Positions 14,027 to 22,332 of a stretch of DNA of 22,436 bases are shown here, in pieces (the stretch's first letter is position 1; the number at the start of each line of letters is the position of its first letter). The stretch is taken from the IMG/VR virus record IMGVR_UViG_3300034093_000302, positions 1 to 22,436 of that record; one strand, given 5' to 3'. The position numbers were made by a program, and so were the translations under genes. Below the pieces are notes generated by a model. That model made no database searches. It had not been told where the DNA came from and was given only the letters and a program-made list of their open reading frames with translations. This stretch comes from a virus.

Positions 14027-15268
14027 TTATCTTTTAAAGAAATTACCACTGCGTGGAATTTTTCTTTGTGTTGTTTCTTCTTGTTCTACAACTGGAGTAC
14101 TGCTTGCCATCTTAGCTTGTTCAGTCTTAAGCTGACGTACTGTCTTCTCCACTTGTGCATTTTTGCCTTGTTCCTTTACTCTTGCTTCATATCCTTCTTC
14201 ATCAGCAAGTAACCAAAGTACCTTAGCAATTTTATTATAATCAGGTTCTACATACTGGTATTTCTCCAATAAGTGACCTAACATATTAGTTTGCTTACCA
14301 GAGATAGATGGGTAGTTAGGTTGTACAAGACCAGTGTATAACATACCTTGAGTCTTCTTATCTATCTTAATCCCATTAACCTCACCTGCATTTAATGTAT
14401 TATATACATTTTGCATGTAAGCGTTTGCTGCTGCAGTTTGTTGTTTACGCATGTTCTCTTGCTGTGCAAGTTTCTGCGCTACAATGTGTTCCTGCATTTT
14501 ATCCAACTTTGGTTTGAACTTAAGAGCTTTTGCTTCTAAATCTCCACGGTCTTTCCAACCATAGATCTCTTCATCAATCTCTTCATCATTACCAAAGCTT
14601 GTAGCTCTAAGGTATTCCCGTATAATTTGTTCTTGGTCCTTAGTATCCTTTGGATCAAGTTGACGGTGTTCTTCTACCTCAGACAGCACGCGGAACAATC
14701 CTTTAAGATCTTCTCCGCCATCTGCTACATATTTTGCAGCTACCTGTAGTTCTTCTGGAAGTGAATCAAAAAATTCAACAGGAGTAGATTGACGGATCTG
14801 ATTCTCTTTGTCAGCAATGTTTGCTTCTAATAGTTCTTCAAAATCCTTTTCAGTGTAATCATCTAAAGACTTGTCATCTTCAAATGGTACAATCTGTCCC
14901 TTTTCAATAAGCTTGTTAAACAATTTGCTTAATCCACTTTTATCTACTTTAGGACGTCCTGGTTTTGGTTGATTGTCTTCCTGATCATTCTCTTCAGATC
15001 CACCTAAGAACTCTTTGTCAAGTTCTTTAAGTACATCTGCTGGGTTTTCTGCAGGTTTCTTATCTTCATTTGATTCTGAGTCTTCTTCATCAGAATCTTT
15101 GTCAAGGAAAGAGAGATCAGTAGAAGGCTGAGTAAACATACTAGGCTTCTTCTCTGTCTCAGGGAGCATAACGTTTTCTGCACCCGGTGTGCCTAGAATT
15201 TCATCTAGGTTCATCTCTACTTGTTCAATAGAGGTAGTTTCTTGGTTGGTTTTTTCTTCAGTAGCCAT
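14027..15268 (-). CDS. Acidic scaffold-like protein
   Basis: A 413-aa product whose first 130 residues are strongly acidic and disordered (LDKDSDEEDSESNEDKK, LKELDKEFLGGSEENDQEDNQ). The middle has helical blocks, for example KSGLSKLFNKLIEKGQIVPF and EQIIREYLRA. Residues 250-300 form a predicted coiled coil (KPKLDKMQEHIVAQKLAQQEN), and the C-terminus is short and basic (RKIPRSGNFFKR). An acidic, coiled-coil protein placed between portal and capsid genes is the usual scaffold profile, with a basic end often contacting capsid. It starts 4 nt after the AAAAACCAAC leader motif and about 36 nt downstream of a promoter-like element. The assignment rests on composition and gene order, not on a recognised family. 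Confidence 0.65.
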   Translation of the reverse strand: MATEEKTNQETTSIEQVEMNLDEILGTPGAENVMLPETEKKPSMFTQPSTDLSFLDKDSDEEDSESNEDKKPAENPADVLKELDKEFLGGSEENDQEDNQPKPGRPKVDKSGLSKLFNKLIEKGQIVPFEDDKSLDDYTEKDFEELLEANIADKENQIRQSTPVEFFDSLPEELQVAAKYVADGGEDLKGLFRVLSEVEEHRQLDPKDTKDQEQIIREYLRATSFGNDEEIDEEIYGWKDRGDLEAKALKFKPKLDKMQEHIVAQKLAQQENMRKQQTAAANAYMQNVYNTLNAGEVNGIKIDKKTQGMLYTGLVQPNYPSISGKQTNMLGHLLEKYQYVEPDYNKIAKVLWLLADEEGYEARVKEQGKNAQVEKTVRQLKTEQAKMASSTPVVEQEETTQRKIPRSGNFFKR

Positions 15269-15272
15269 GAGT

Positions 15273-15282
15273 GTTGGTTTTT
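15273..15282 (-). promoter_or_regulatory. Leader motif AAAAACCAAC before the scaffold-like gene
   Basis: The exact decamer ends 4 nt before the ATG at 15268. It is the third copy in the window at nearly the same spacing (others 3498-3507 and 12287-12296). Inferred translation-initiation enhancer. Confidence 0.45.
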
Positions 15283-15303
15283 AGTCTACAATAATAATAT
15301 ACA

Positions 15304-15311
15304 CAAAAATA
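15304..15311 (-). promoter_or_regulatory. Bacteroidota-type -7 promoter element TATTTTTG
   Basis: The minus strand reads TATTTTTG, a full match to TAnnTTTG. It lies in the 104-nt gap between portal and scaffold-like genes, 35 nt upstream of the ATG. The gap also holds the palindrome GTTTAAAC (15315-15322) and TTTACAAAG near the -33 position. It could start a separate scaffold-capsid transcript. In AT-rich DNA such a match can arise by chance. Confidence 0.4.
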
Positions 15312-15372
15312 AGAGTTTAAACTTTGTAAATTAGCATGAATTATTTATTAGTCTGCATTATATCGCTAAAGT

Positions 15373-18123
15373 TTATTTCTCTTTCTTTTTCTTTTGAGAT
15401 TCCTTGTCATACTTATTCTTATTCTCACGTGCAATCTCCATTTGAGTCTGTGCAATCTCACGTTGAGTGTTTAACTTTTGCTGCTCCATGTTCATTTTAT
15501 CTCTATGGGCATTCTCTTTGGATGCTTCTTTCTGTTGGTTAAGATTCATAGTTTCTTGATACTGATCTGTTTTCTGTAAATTGTTCATGTAATCTACATA
15601 GTCATTCTGTTCATTTTTATTAGTATCCTGCATAGCACTATAACCAGCAGCCTTAATCTGAGCCTCCATGATACCAGCCTCTCTATCTTTCTGATTTTCA
15701 GCAGCTTCAAACTCCATCTTCATTCTAGCTTCTTCAGTCTTAGCTTGTAGCATTTGATCTTGCATTTGTTGTTGAGACTGCATTTGTTGTTGTTTCTCAG
15801 CTTGTTGTTTCTTCTCAGCTTCCTTAAGAATATGAGTTACTTCAGCAATAGACTCAGATTTAATAACATTACCTATATCAAATATAGAAGCTCCTGTTGT
15901 ATTATTCTGAATAGCAATCTGCTTCAGTTGTTCCAACATAGCTCTATGATTAGCTTTAGTAGTACAGAAGATATTAAGATCTCTCATTAATAAGTCAGTA
16001 CCATTGATCTCAAAGTTCTTACGCTCATCCATTCCAGTGATATACTGCAATCTTGTAGATGGCTTAGTTGAGTTATAGTACTGAGCCAGGTCTGTACGCA
16101 TCTGATGCACGCGAGGCATCAAGTAATCACAGTGTTGTATGAAGTATGTCTCAGTTTGAGCATAACTTGCATTAACTGATTGCTCAACTCCTGTAGCAGT
16201 TTGTTGTCCAATCTGTTGTCCTAAACGCTGTGGAGTAATACCAATTACCTCAAAGGCTTGTTGTTTAAAATAGTTAGCTAACTGAATACGAGACATCAAG
16301 CGGTTAGTTTGCTCAAGGTCAAGCTTCTGATAGTGTTGGAAAGAAAGTGCATTCTCTGTATTGGTAATGGAAGTATCCAATGGTAACATCTGGAAGTTCT
16401 TCATTGCAACATAAGCTTTTGCTAAGTTGTTCTTTCCCCAATCTTCCCCTAGTGAGTGTCTTGGTAAAGCGTTCTGATCCAGTAAGATAACAGTTCCTAA
16501 TTCATCTACAAGGATGTCAGCAATCTGGTTATTTACAATATTGTATCCAATCTGGAAAGGTTTCATTAAGTCAACCAAAGAAGTAGATCTTGTATTACGG
16601 TCTGTAAATACAGATCCTTCTACTGGTAACTTACAACCATACATTGAGTTGTCACCTTTAAATTGAAACTTAAGGGGACTAATCAAGTTTTGATTAATAC
16701 CTAAGTAGATAGGATTAATACCTCCGGGGTTATTACTTCCCCAGAATGTAGGACGGTTAGGTCCAATCTTAACACCACCCCATACCTCATTGATCCAGAT
16801 CCAGTCTATGTGCTCACCAAATACTAAGTTATCCTTAGTCTTATTCTTAATGATATTGGTATCATAAACAGGTTTATCTGTAACCTTATATGTTTCATCT
16901 ATGATATCTTGGGTAATGTTACCATTATCAGAGATACGTGTAAGGTGACCAACTCTACGTTGTGATTTCCAGTATACAGATGTAACACGTAACATGTTAC
17001 TCATACCCATATCAAAGTAGTCTTCACTACTCATCATGATCCAGTTTACTATATCTCCACCATACTTTGCATTATCCCACATTGATGTAAACTGACGGTA
17101 ACCTAGTGAAGGCATCTTAGTGTTCCAATCATGAGACTTAGTAGCATCATAGTAAGCTCCATCATTTTGATAACCTTGAATGGGATAACCAGCAGATCTT
17201 ACAGGATAGATAAGCTCTAATGCTTTCATTTGATCCTCTGTCATCAACCAACCATAGCGGTCAATAACATCTGCTACAGTCATCATGTCAAACTTACCAA
17301 CCCATTGTGATTGAGATATATAACGGTTGTCTGGAGACTTATGATAGAATGTAAGAACCGGGTTCCATAACTCTACATCATAATCATCTTCAAGCATACG
17401 GAAGTGCCAGAACTCTCTGTCTGTAATAAGCATGTCACGGAAGCCACGCTCTTCTAACTCATCCATTCTAAATCTTTCTACATCTACACGGTGTTGGTGT
17501 TCTGACCACTGCTCCACCATGCTTCTATAATCCTTATTAAAAAACTGTTGAATCTCTGGAAGAGACTTTAAGTTATCAGGACTCATTTGTTGTTTGAAAT
17601 CTTCTGAATTTGGATCAGCCTCCATCTCAGCTAATTTCATAGCCATTTTCTGTTCAGCTTCATAAAGAAGAGATTGTTCTACTTGACTTCTTTTAAGCTC
17701 AAGCATCTCATTATATGAGGTCTCATCTACGGCAGTATAAGTTACACGAGTATTTCTTTTAGCAAACTCAGCAACTAATGTATTAATTACATTAGGTACA
17801 ATAGGGTAGAATTTAAGTTCTAGGGCTGACGCATCTTCTTTAGTTAAAGTATCTATAAGATCAGCATACTCGTTATCCTCTTCTACTATATAGTCAGTCT
17901 TATCTATAATACCTTTTGCAAGTTTATAGTTTTTCATAAGTCTGCGTGCATTTCTACGCACATGCTTAAGGCCTTCCCACTCCAGCCAGTCAAGATTCCA
18001 AGCAGCCCATTCCTGATCCTTCTTAGATTTTGGTAAAAATTGAATAGGCTGATTGAGAGTACCCATACGGTTGTACTCACCCTTAGCTCCATTCTTTAAC
18101 TGCATTGCGTTATATACCTGCAT
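15373..18123 (-). CDS. Portal protein with long coiled-coil tail
   Basis: A 916-aa product directly downstream of the terminase gene, the standard portal place; one base separates TerL's stop and this ATG. The body (about 60-760) has features of large phage portals: an N-terminal helical clip-like region, SPDNRYISQSQWVGKF, a central W-x-W-I-N-E-V-W-G-G segment, and a helix-rich stem part (LARTQ-like, QQIGQQTATGVEQSVNASYAQ) before the crown. Residues 768-916 form a Gln/Glu/Lys/Met-rich coiled coil ending in ESQKKKKEK, which could make a barrel extending into the capsid, as in P22-like portals. It is large compared with the usual 450-700 aa, but large portals occur in crAss-like and related phages. 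The dodecamer would sit at the capsid vertex, passing DNA driven by the terminase. Confidence 0.8.
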   Translation of the reverse strand: MQVYNAMQLKNGAKGEYNRMGTLNQPIQFLPKSKKDQEWAAWNLDWLEWEGLKHVRRNARRLMKNYKLAKGIIDKTDYIVEEDNEYADLIDTLTKEDASALELKFYPIVPNVINTLVAEFAKRNTRVTYTAVDETSYNEMLELKRSQVEQSLLYEAEQKMAMKLAEMEADPNSEDFKQQMSPDNLKSLPEIQQFFNKDYRSMVEQWSEHQHRVDVERFRMDELEERGFRDMLITDREFWHFRMLEDDYDVELWNPVLTFYHKSPDNRYISQSQWVGKFDMMTVADVIDRYGWLMTEDQMKALELIYPVRSAGYPIQGYQNDGAYYDATKSHDWNTKMPSLGYRQFTSMWDNAKYGGDIVNWIMMSSEDYFDMGMSNMLRVTSVYWKSQRRVGHLTRISDNGNITQDIIDETYKVTDKPVYDTNIIKNKTKDNLVFGEHIDWIWINEVWGGVKIGPNRPTFWGSNNPGGINPIYLGINQNLISPLKFQFKGDNSMYGCKLPVEGSVFTDRNTRSTSLVDLMKPFQIGYNIVNNQIADILVDELGTVILLDQNALPRHSLGEDWGKNNLAKAYVAMKNFQMLPLDTSITNTENALSFQHYQKLDLEQTNRLMSRIQLANYFKQQAFEVIGITPQRLGQQIGQQTATGVEQSVNASYAQTETYFIQHCDYLMPRVHQMRTDLAQYYNSTKPSTRLQYITGMDERKNFEINGTDLLMRDLNIFCTTKANHRAMLEQLKQIAIQNNTTGASIFDIGNVIKSESIAEVTHILKEAEKKQQAEKQQQMQSQQQMQDQMLQAKTEEARMKMEFEAAENQKDREAGIMEAQIKAAGYSAMQDTNKNEQNDYVDYMNNLQKTDQYQETMNLNQQKEASKENAHRDKMNMEQQKLNTQREIAQTQMEIARENKNKYDKESQKKKKEK

Positions 18124-18124
18124 A

Positions 18125-20338
18125 CTATCTTAAATTTTTAAATGCTGAGCGTGGCATTGGCATACCATCAAACTTATGCCCTCCACCACCCATGTGACGG
18201 AACGGGCTCTTATTTAATTTACTGAAATTATTGCGGTTATCCAAGTTTTTTCCCGCTCCAGTTTCTTCATAGCGCTTTTTATAACCTCTATTTGCCTGTT
18301 GTACTTTAGCAAAAGCTACTAAAGCTGCAAATGATACAAGTCTATCCACGTTAACTCCATCCCTATATGCCATCATTTCTCTGAGTAACATTATGTCTGG
18401 GATACGCTCTATACCATATGTTGTCTTAACTATCTTACCATCCTTGGTAGTTTCTTCATGTAACTCTTCTTTTAGGAAGTCAATAGCATAACTTAACATA
18501 TGACTTTTAAATAAAGTCCCTGTATTTCTCCAACCATATTCTTGGAACACATTAGCATTAGCACCAATGTCTTTTAGGAATAAGATCTGAGATCTGGGTA
18601 CAAGATACTTCTGTTTTTTTCTAAACATCATATAATTGATAAACTGACTAATATTATTCTCAACAATAGTCCATGCGTTATACCATTCTATAATAAGTTC
18701 TAATCTCTCATGAGTTTTATTAATATCATCAAAACGTCCGCACCAAGCAGCTACAATTTTATCTTGTTCTATATAAGTCTCAACAAGTTCACCATCATTT
18801 TTAGTTACTTCTACAGGAGTCTTATATACATAGATAGAGCATAGGGATTCTGATGTTGTGGTTTTTCCTTCACCCACGGGGTCAACACTAGCATAGTACA
18901 TTCCAAACTCAGGGTCTTTAACCGGACGCTCATATACCACAAGTACTCCTGTTTTATCCTCAGTAGTTTTTGTAATAGGAAATTCTGTTATAGGTAACTT
19001 ATTTGTATCTGCTACAGATACATCTCCTTTATCACTTCTATAAATATCTAGATACTCATATGGATATGATTTGTCCTCAATTCTACGGATCTGAGCAGTA
19101 ACCAAATGCTGTGGAAACATTGATACTGTTCTAAAATCAAATGCTTCTTTAATATTTCTAGGATGCTGAGATATACGGAGTTGATATTCTTGAGGAGCAA
19201 GTTCTCTTTTCCATTCAGCAAACTGTTCATCTAATGCAATAAGAGCCTCTTCTACTTTAGAGTTACCGTACTGATCAATAAAGGGAGGCATTGACCATTG
19301 CTCAGGAATAAATAATCCTGTTCTACCAGAAATACCGGTCTCATCAATAAGATTAGATTCAACTGAATATATATCATTAGCATCTGGTCTAGTGATCATT
19401 TTCTTAAGTGGATCACACTGAGACAAGTCACCCACAGATCCTGCAGCAATAAACATTCCGGTGGTCATGAATCCTGATTTCATAGCAGGACGTATGTACT
19501 CAAATGTTGTATCCATCTTAGGAGCAATACCTGCTTCCTCATGAAAGAAGTACTTACATGGTCCACCTACACCATTAGTAGGGTCCTTCTCAAAAGACAT
19601 ACCTTGCATTACACCTTTAAGTCCTATCTCTGTTTTACGTTTCTGAATACCTGTAGTAGTCTCAATCTTTTGTTGCCACATCATGACCTTGTTAGGGTTC
19701 ATAGGACGGTACCAAGCTGTGTGCTGATTTAAGAAAGCCTCATATTCATTAAGGAATTTCCAAGTACCTTTCTCATTGATATAGTCTTTAAGACTAGCGC
19801 CCATCTTAAGAGTAACTCCTTCCTCAAACCAGATCTGATTAATTAGCTTACCCGCATGGTAGTATGATGATGCAATCTGACGTTTCTTTAAAATAGCAGC
19901 ATGTCTATAATGTAACTCTGCTAGACATTCATATAGGGCTAAGTGATACTGAGCATCTCTTACATCAGCAAAACCAAACTTTTGAATCTCTTTATTGAAG
20001 ATAGGTAGAAAGTTTAACCACATATAATAGTCACGTGGTATATACCAAGCATTACCATTATTTTTATATATAGCCCCTACTCTACATTTATTCTTCTGGT
20101 CATTCCAAAATATTATAAAATCTTTAGTTCCTTGTGGGGCCTTGCAATAAAAGTTAAACTCATTAAAGTGTCTAGCTTGTTCATTAAACATCTTGCTAGT
20201 CTCATCAAACTCATACTGACCAGGTTCTTTAAATATGCTAAATACAAAGTCCTTGAAATCATCACGAGTAGGAAAGGTGGTCACTGACCACTCTCCATTT
20301 TCCCATGTAGGAATTTCTATATCAGTTTGTTGTAGCAT
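18125..20338 (-). CDS. terL: Terminase large subunit
   Basis: A 737-aa packaging motor, ATPase plus nuclease, that cuts and translocates DNA through the portal. The ATPase part has a deviant P-loop, KKRQIASSYY (151-160): Lys at the front and Ser-Ser at the end, with Ala-Ser where classical Walker A has Gly-Lys, similar to the Lys-first loop of lambda gpA. Walker B is KYFFHEEAG (262-270), with His-Glu-Glu where Asp-Glu is usual, followed by the coupling motif FIAAGS (296-301). The RNase H-like nuclease shows Asp486 (YASVDPVGEG), Glu560 (TIVENN) and Asp660/Asp665 (YRDGVNVDRLVSF). The C-terminal 55 residues are basic and Gly-rich. It ends in TAG, showing that TAG is a stop here. The gene follows the 172-aa gene by 5 nt. 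Confidence 0.9.
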   Translation of the reverse strand: MLQQTDIEIPTWENGEWSVTTFPTRDDFKDFVFSIFKEPGQYEFDETSKMFNEQARHFNEFNFYCKAPQGTKDFIIFWNDQKNKCRVGAIYKNNGNAWYIPRDYYMWLNFLPIFNKEIQKFGFADVRDAQYHLALYECLAELHYRHAAILKKRQIASSYYHAGKLINQIWFEEGVTLKMGASLKDYINEKGTWKFLNEYEAFLNQHTAWYRPMNPNKVMMWQQKIETTTGIQKRKTEIGLKGVMQGMSFEKDPTNGVGGPCKYFFHEEAGIAPKMDTTFEYIRPAMKSGFMTTGMFIAAGSVGDLSQCDPLKKMITRPDANDIYSVESNLIDETGISGRTGLFIPEQWSMPPFIDQYGNSKVEEALIALDEQFAEWKRELAPQEYQLRISQHPRNIKEAFDFRTVSMFPQHLVTAQIRRIEDKSYPYEYLDIYRSDKGDVSVADTNKLPITEFPITKTTEDKTGVLVVYERPVKDPEFGMYYASVDPVGEGKTTTSESLCSIYVYKTPVEVTKNDGELVETYIEQDKIVAAWCGRFDDINKTHERLELIIEWYNAWTIVENNISQFINYMMFRKKQKYLVPRSQILFLKDIGANANVFQEYGWRNTGTLFKSHMLSYAIDFLKEELHEETTKDGKIVKTTYGIERIPDIMLLREMMAYRDGVNVDRLVSFAALVAFAKVQQANRGYKKRYEETGAGKNLDNRNNFSKLNKSPFRHMGGGGHKFDGMPMPRSAFKNLR

Positions 20339-20343
20339 ATTAA

Positions 20344-20862
20344 TTACATTTGATCATATGCAAGTCCTGCACCCCCGCGTGCGCGACCCCCTTGTTCTTC
20401 TTGAAGATCTTTATAAGCACCCTTATAAGCATCACGTATTTGCTGGTATTTTGCTGCAGCATTTATAAGTGCTGTTAAGTTACCATCTCTACCATCAGTT
20501 ATATTGGTTACCTCCATATACTTACCAAGTCTATCAAGCATTTGCTTGATACCATTGTAAGCTCTAGATGTTGGTGTCTCATATAATTTTCTACAGAACT
20601 CTAGCGCTCCGGGGATAAAGTCATCCTCAGAAGTAAAATCTGCATCTATCTCAACTAGTACAAACTCTTCCTTATCATCATCTGCAATATGGAAAAAAGG
20701 GTTAATGTCTGGGTTCGGACAACTCATATAGAATAAATACTGATATACTTTTATGTAATTCTCAGGATACTCATCCATGATTCTTCTAAGTGTAGGTAAT
20801 GTATAACAGCTTTCACTTGGTACCATCACCCCATCCTGTATATCAAATAACTTAACTAGCAT
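20344..20862 (-). CDS. Unknown protein upstream of TerL (small terminase candidate)
   Basis: A 172-aa product. The N-terminal half contains TLPTLRRIMDEYPENYIKVYQYLFYMSCPNPDINPFFHI, with a Cys-Pro-x-Pro-Asp-x-N-P-F motif I have seen in proteins of uncultured phages but cannot name. An acidic stretch (ADDDKEEFVLVEIDADFTSEDDF) follows, then two helices (LEFCRKLYETPTSRAYNGIK, ALINAAAKYQQIRDAYKGAYKDL) and a Gly/Arg-rich tail. Its position immediately before the large terminase, and its size and helical C-terminus, would suit a small terminase subunit, but no helix-turn-helix is evident. A later Met (residue 13) is an alternative start. It overlaps the nuclease gene by 11 nt, so the two are translationally linked. 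Confidence 0.6.
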   Translation of the reverse strand: MLVKLFDIQDGVMVPSESCYTLPTLRRIMDEYPENYIKVYQYLFYMSCPNPDINPFFHIADDDKEEFVLVEIDADFTSEDDFIPGALEFCRKLYETPTSRAYNGIKQMLDRLGKYMEVTNITDGRDGNLTALINAAAKYQQIRDAYKGAYKDLQEEQGGRARGGAGLAYDQM

Positions 20863-21667
20863 CTTTTAAAAGGTTTATTATACTTATCACTTCATTCTTA
20901 AGGTAAGGTGCCTCATATTCTACAACTGAGTTTACAACAGGTTCTCCTGACATGTCATATAATACAACTCTGTTATCATAAGCATCTTTACCAGCTTCTT
21001 CAAATAAGATATGTTCTATAACCATCTTCCCGGGCTTAAGCTTAGGATTATGTTTAAGAATCATATACATATAAAAACTTAACTGTAATGCATAATAGTT
21101 AAGATTACAATCATCCAGATGACTGAGTGGAGGAAGCATTCTATCACTAACTCCTTCCCAATTAATGTAAGACTCTGTTTTGATTTCTTTATTAGTTTTG
21201 TAATCATATATGTTGACCTTTCCATTAATTACTTCTATTCTATCCGCTTGACCACATAGCCCCGCACTCTTAAGATACGTCATATGCTCAGGATATATAC
21301 CTTCTACAAGTTTTTGATCCGGTGCATTCTTAATTCCATCAATTTCAACAGGTTTAAAAATAGGTACTATACAACCATCTTTTTCTATGGTGCTACATGA
21401 TGTATAAGCAAGCTCTCTTTGGTTATGATACCATGTACCAAGATTAACAGCTTTCTGTGATTCATTTCTCCAAGCTTCTTTCACATCTTCAGCTTGCATC
21501 CCGTACCACTTGCTTCTATTGTTCTTAATAGATTTCTCAGCTACAACATCTGGATCAAAAGGTTTTTTAAATTTAGATATAATACCTGTTACACTAACCC
21601 ATGAGATGTTCTCACTAGGATCAATGCTGGTATAAGTATGTGTATCAGCTTTAAATAGTATTGCCAT
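20852..21667 (-). CDS. PD-(D/E)XK nuclease, RecB/Cas4 superfamily
   Basis: A 271-aa product with the motif order of RecB-type nucleases: GTWYHNQRE (His81, motif I), AGLCGQADRIEV (Asp142, motif II), NIYDYKTNK (Asp155 and Lys157, motif III) and NYYALQLSFYMYM (Gln195 and Tyr199, the QxxxY motif). These residues would bind the metal ion and DNA end. Four-Cys clustering of the Cas4/AddB type is absent, so no iron-sulfur cluster is expected. A DNA exonuclease or end-processing role in replication, recombination or packaging is likely. It starts 17 nt inside the end of the Cys-rich gene and overlaps the 172-aa gene by 11 nt. A nuclease next to the IHF-like gene and the terminase is the kind of set seen in crAss-like phages. 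Confidence 0.85.
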   Translation of the reverse strand: MAILFKADTHTYTSIDPSENISWVSVTGIISKFKKPFDPDVVAEKSIKNNRSKWYGMQAEDVKEAWRNESQKAVNLGTWYHNQRELAYTSCSTIEKDGCIVPIFKPVEIDGIKNAPDQKLVEGIYPEHMTYLKSAGLCGQADRIEVINGKVNIYDYKTNKEIKTESYINWEGVSDRMLPPLSHLDDCNLNYYALQLSFYMYMILKHNPKLKPGKMVIEHILFEEAGKDAYDNRVVLYDMSGEPVVNSVVEYEAPYLKNEVISIINLLKDAS

Positions 21668-21977
21668 GATTTTCTAGTTTAGCATTCATATCATCTTCTT
21701 CTTCTTCTGTCATTACAGCAAACCATCTACCTTGTGGGCAGGATGAAGACATGCTATAAGTCTTATACTTAAGAGAGCAGCCGCAATCACCACAACAAGG
21801 CTGTGTACCTGGTATCTCACACTTAGATCCTTCTGAATCAAACAGAGGACAGGTCTTACATATCTCATTGCGCCAATAGGCAACACGCTTAATCTTCTTT
21901 CTAGTAAAGTAATAGTTAAGGACTCCTTCAAGAATGAGCCACTTATTCTCCCAGATTTTCTTTATTTTTTTGAGCAT
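21651..21977 (-). CDS. Small Cys-rich putative zinc-binding protein, 108 aa
   Basis: Starts at ATG 21977 with MLKKIKKIWENKWLILEG, a basic helical lead. The middle has the cysteine pattern C-x2-C-P-x7-C ... C-C-x2-C-x-C ... C-P (ICKTCPLFDSEGSKC, PCCGDCGCSLKYKTY, SSCPQGRW), consistent with two metal sites. The C-terminus is acidic (EEEEDDM). Similar small proteins with C-C-G-x-C-G-C and a W near the end occur in uncultured Bacteroidota phages, from memory. It overlaps the IHF-like gene by 35 nt and the nuclease gene by 17 nt. Function unknown; a nucleic-acid or protein-binding zinc module seems likely. Confidence 0.75.
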   Translation of the reverse strand: MLKKIKKIWENKWLILEGVLNYYFTRKKIKRVAYWRNEICKTCPLFDSEGSKCEIPGTQPCCGDCGCSLKYKTYSMSSSCPQGRWFAVMTEEEEDDMNAKLENHGNTI

Positions 21978-22332
21978 TGACCCTGTTTACTTTTAGTGTT
22001 ATACCTTTTCTATTCTCTTGAACTATCATATCTTTGATTTTAGCTAGCTGTTCATGATTATGTAAAACAGCATCATACCTAGCAAAGGATTTAAACTCCT
22101 TGGGGTTTAAACTTTTAAGATGCACATGACTCTTTGCTAATACACGGTCTAACTTTTTCTCATTTATCATAAAATTTCCTAAGCCCTTTAATGAAAAATT
22201 AAAGTGTTCTTTGTTGGTCATTGCTTTCCTAAGGTATAGCCAGTAGTGCTGAACTATATCTTCTGTTAAAGCAGGATCATCAAACTTCTGACTGAACTCC
22301 TTCAGGAGTTCTTTCAACTTCTTTGGTTTCAA
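21943..22332 (-). CDS. IHF/HU-like DNA-bending protein (probable)
   Basis: About 129 aa. An N-terminal helix precedes TEDIVQHYWLYLRKAMTN (helix) and NFSLKGLGNFMINEKKLDRV, the F-x-x-x-G-L-G-x-F-x-I segment typical of IHF/HU-like subunits of crAss-like phages, followed by a C-terminal basic tail. The usual long beta-arm with Pro at its tip is not recognisable, so affinity and bending are uncertain. The start is unclear: no ATG precedes the domain. TTG at 22332 opens the frame (a stop lies two codons upstream), and TTG at 22317 is another option. It overlaps the upstream unknown gene by about 53 nt. As part of the packaging-side block it may organise DNA for replication or packaging. Confidence 0.55.
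   Translation of the reverse strand: MKPKKLKELLKEFSQKFDDPALTEDIVQHYWLYLRKAMTNKEHFNFSLKGLGNFMINEKKLDRVLAKSHVHLKSLNPKEFKSFARYDAVLHNHEQLAKIKDMIVQENRKGITLKVNRVNAQKNKENLGE

Noticed and set aside
15315-15322. GTTTAAAC palindrome as an operator
   Set aside because: One 8-bp AT-rich palindrome is expected by chance and no second copy at a related place was noticed.
15336-15542. Plus-strand open frame over the portal-scaffold gap
   Set aside because: It overlaps the coiled-coil end of the portal gene and its sequence reflects the complement of Gln/Lys-rich codons.
20852-21667. Cas4 or a CRISPR-linked nuclease
   Set aside because: The PD-(D/E)XK motifs are present but the Cys cluster of Cas4 is missing, and no repeat array is seen in the window.
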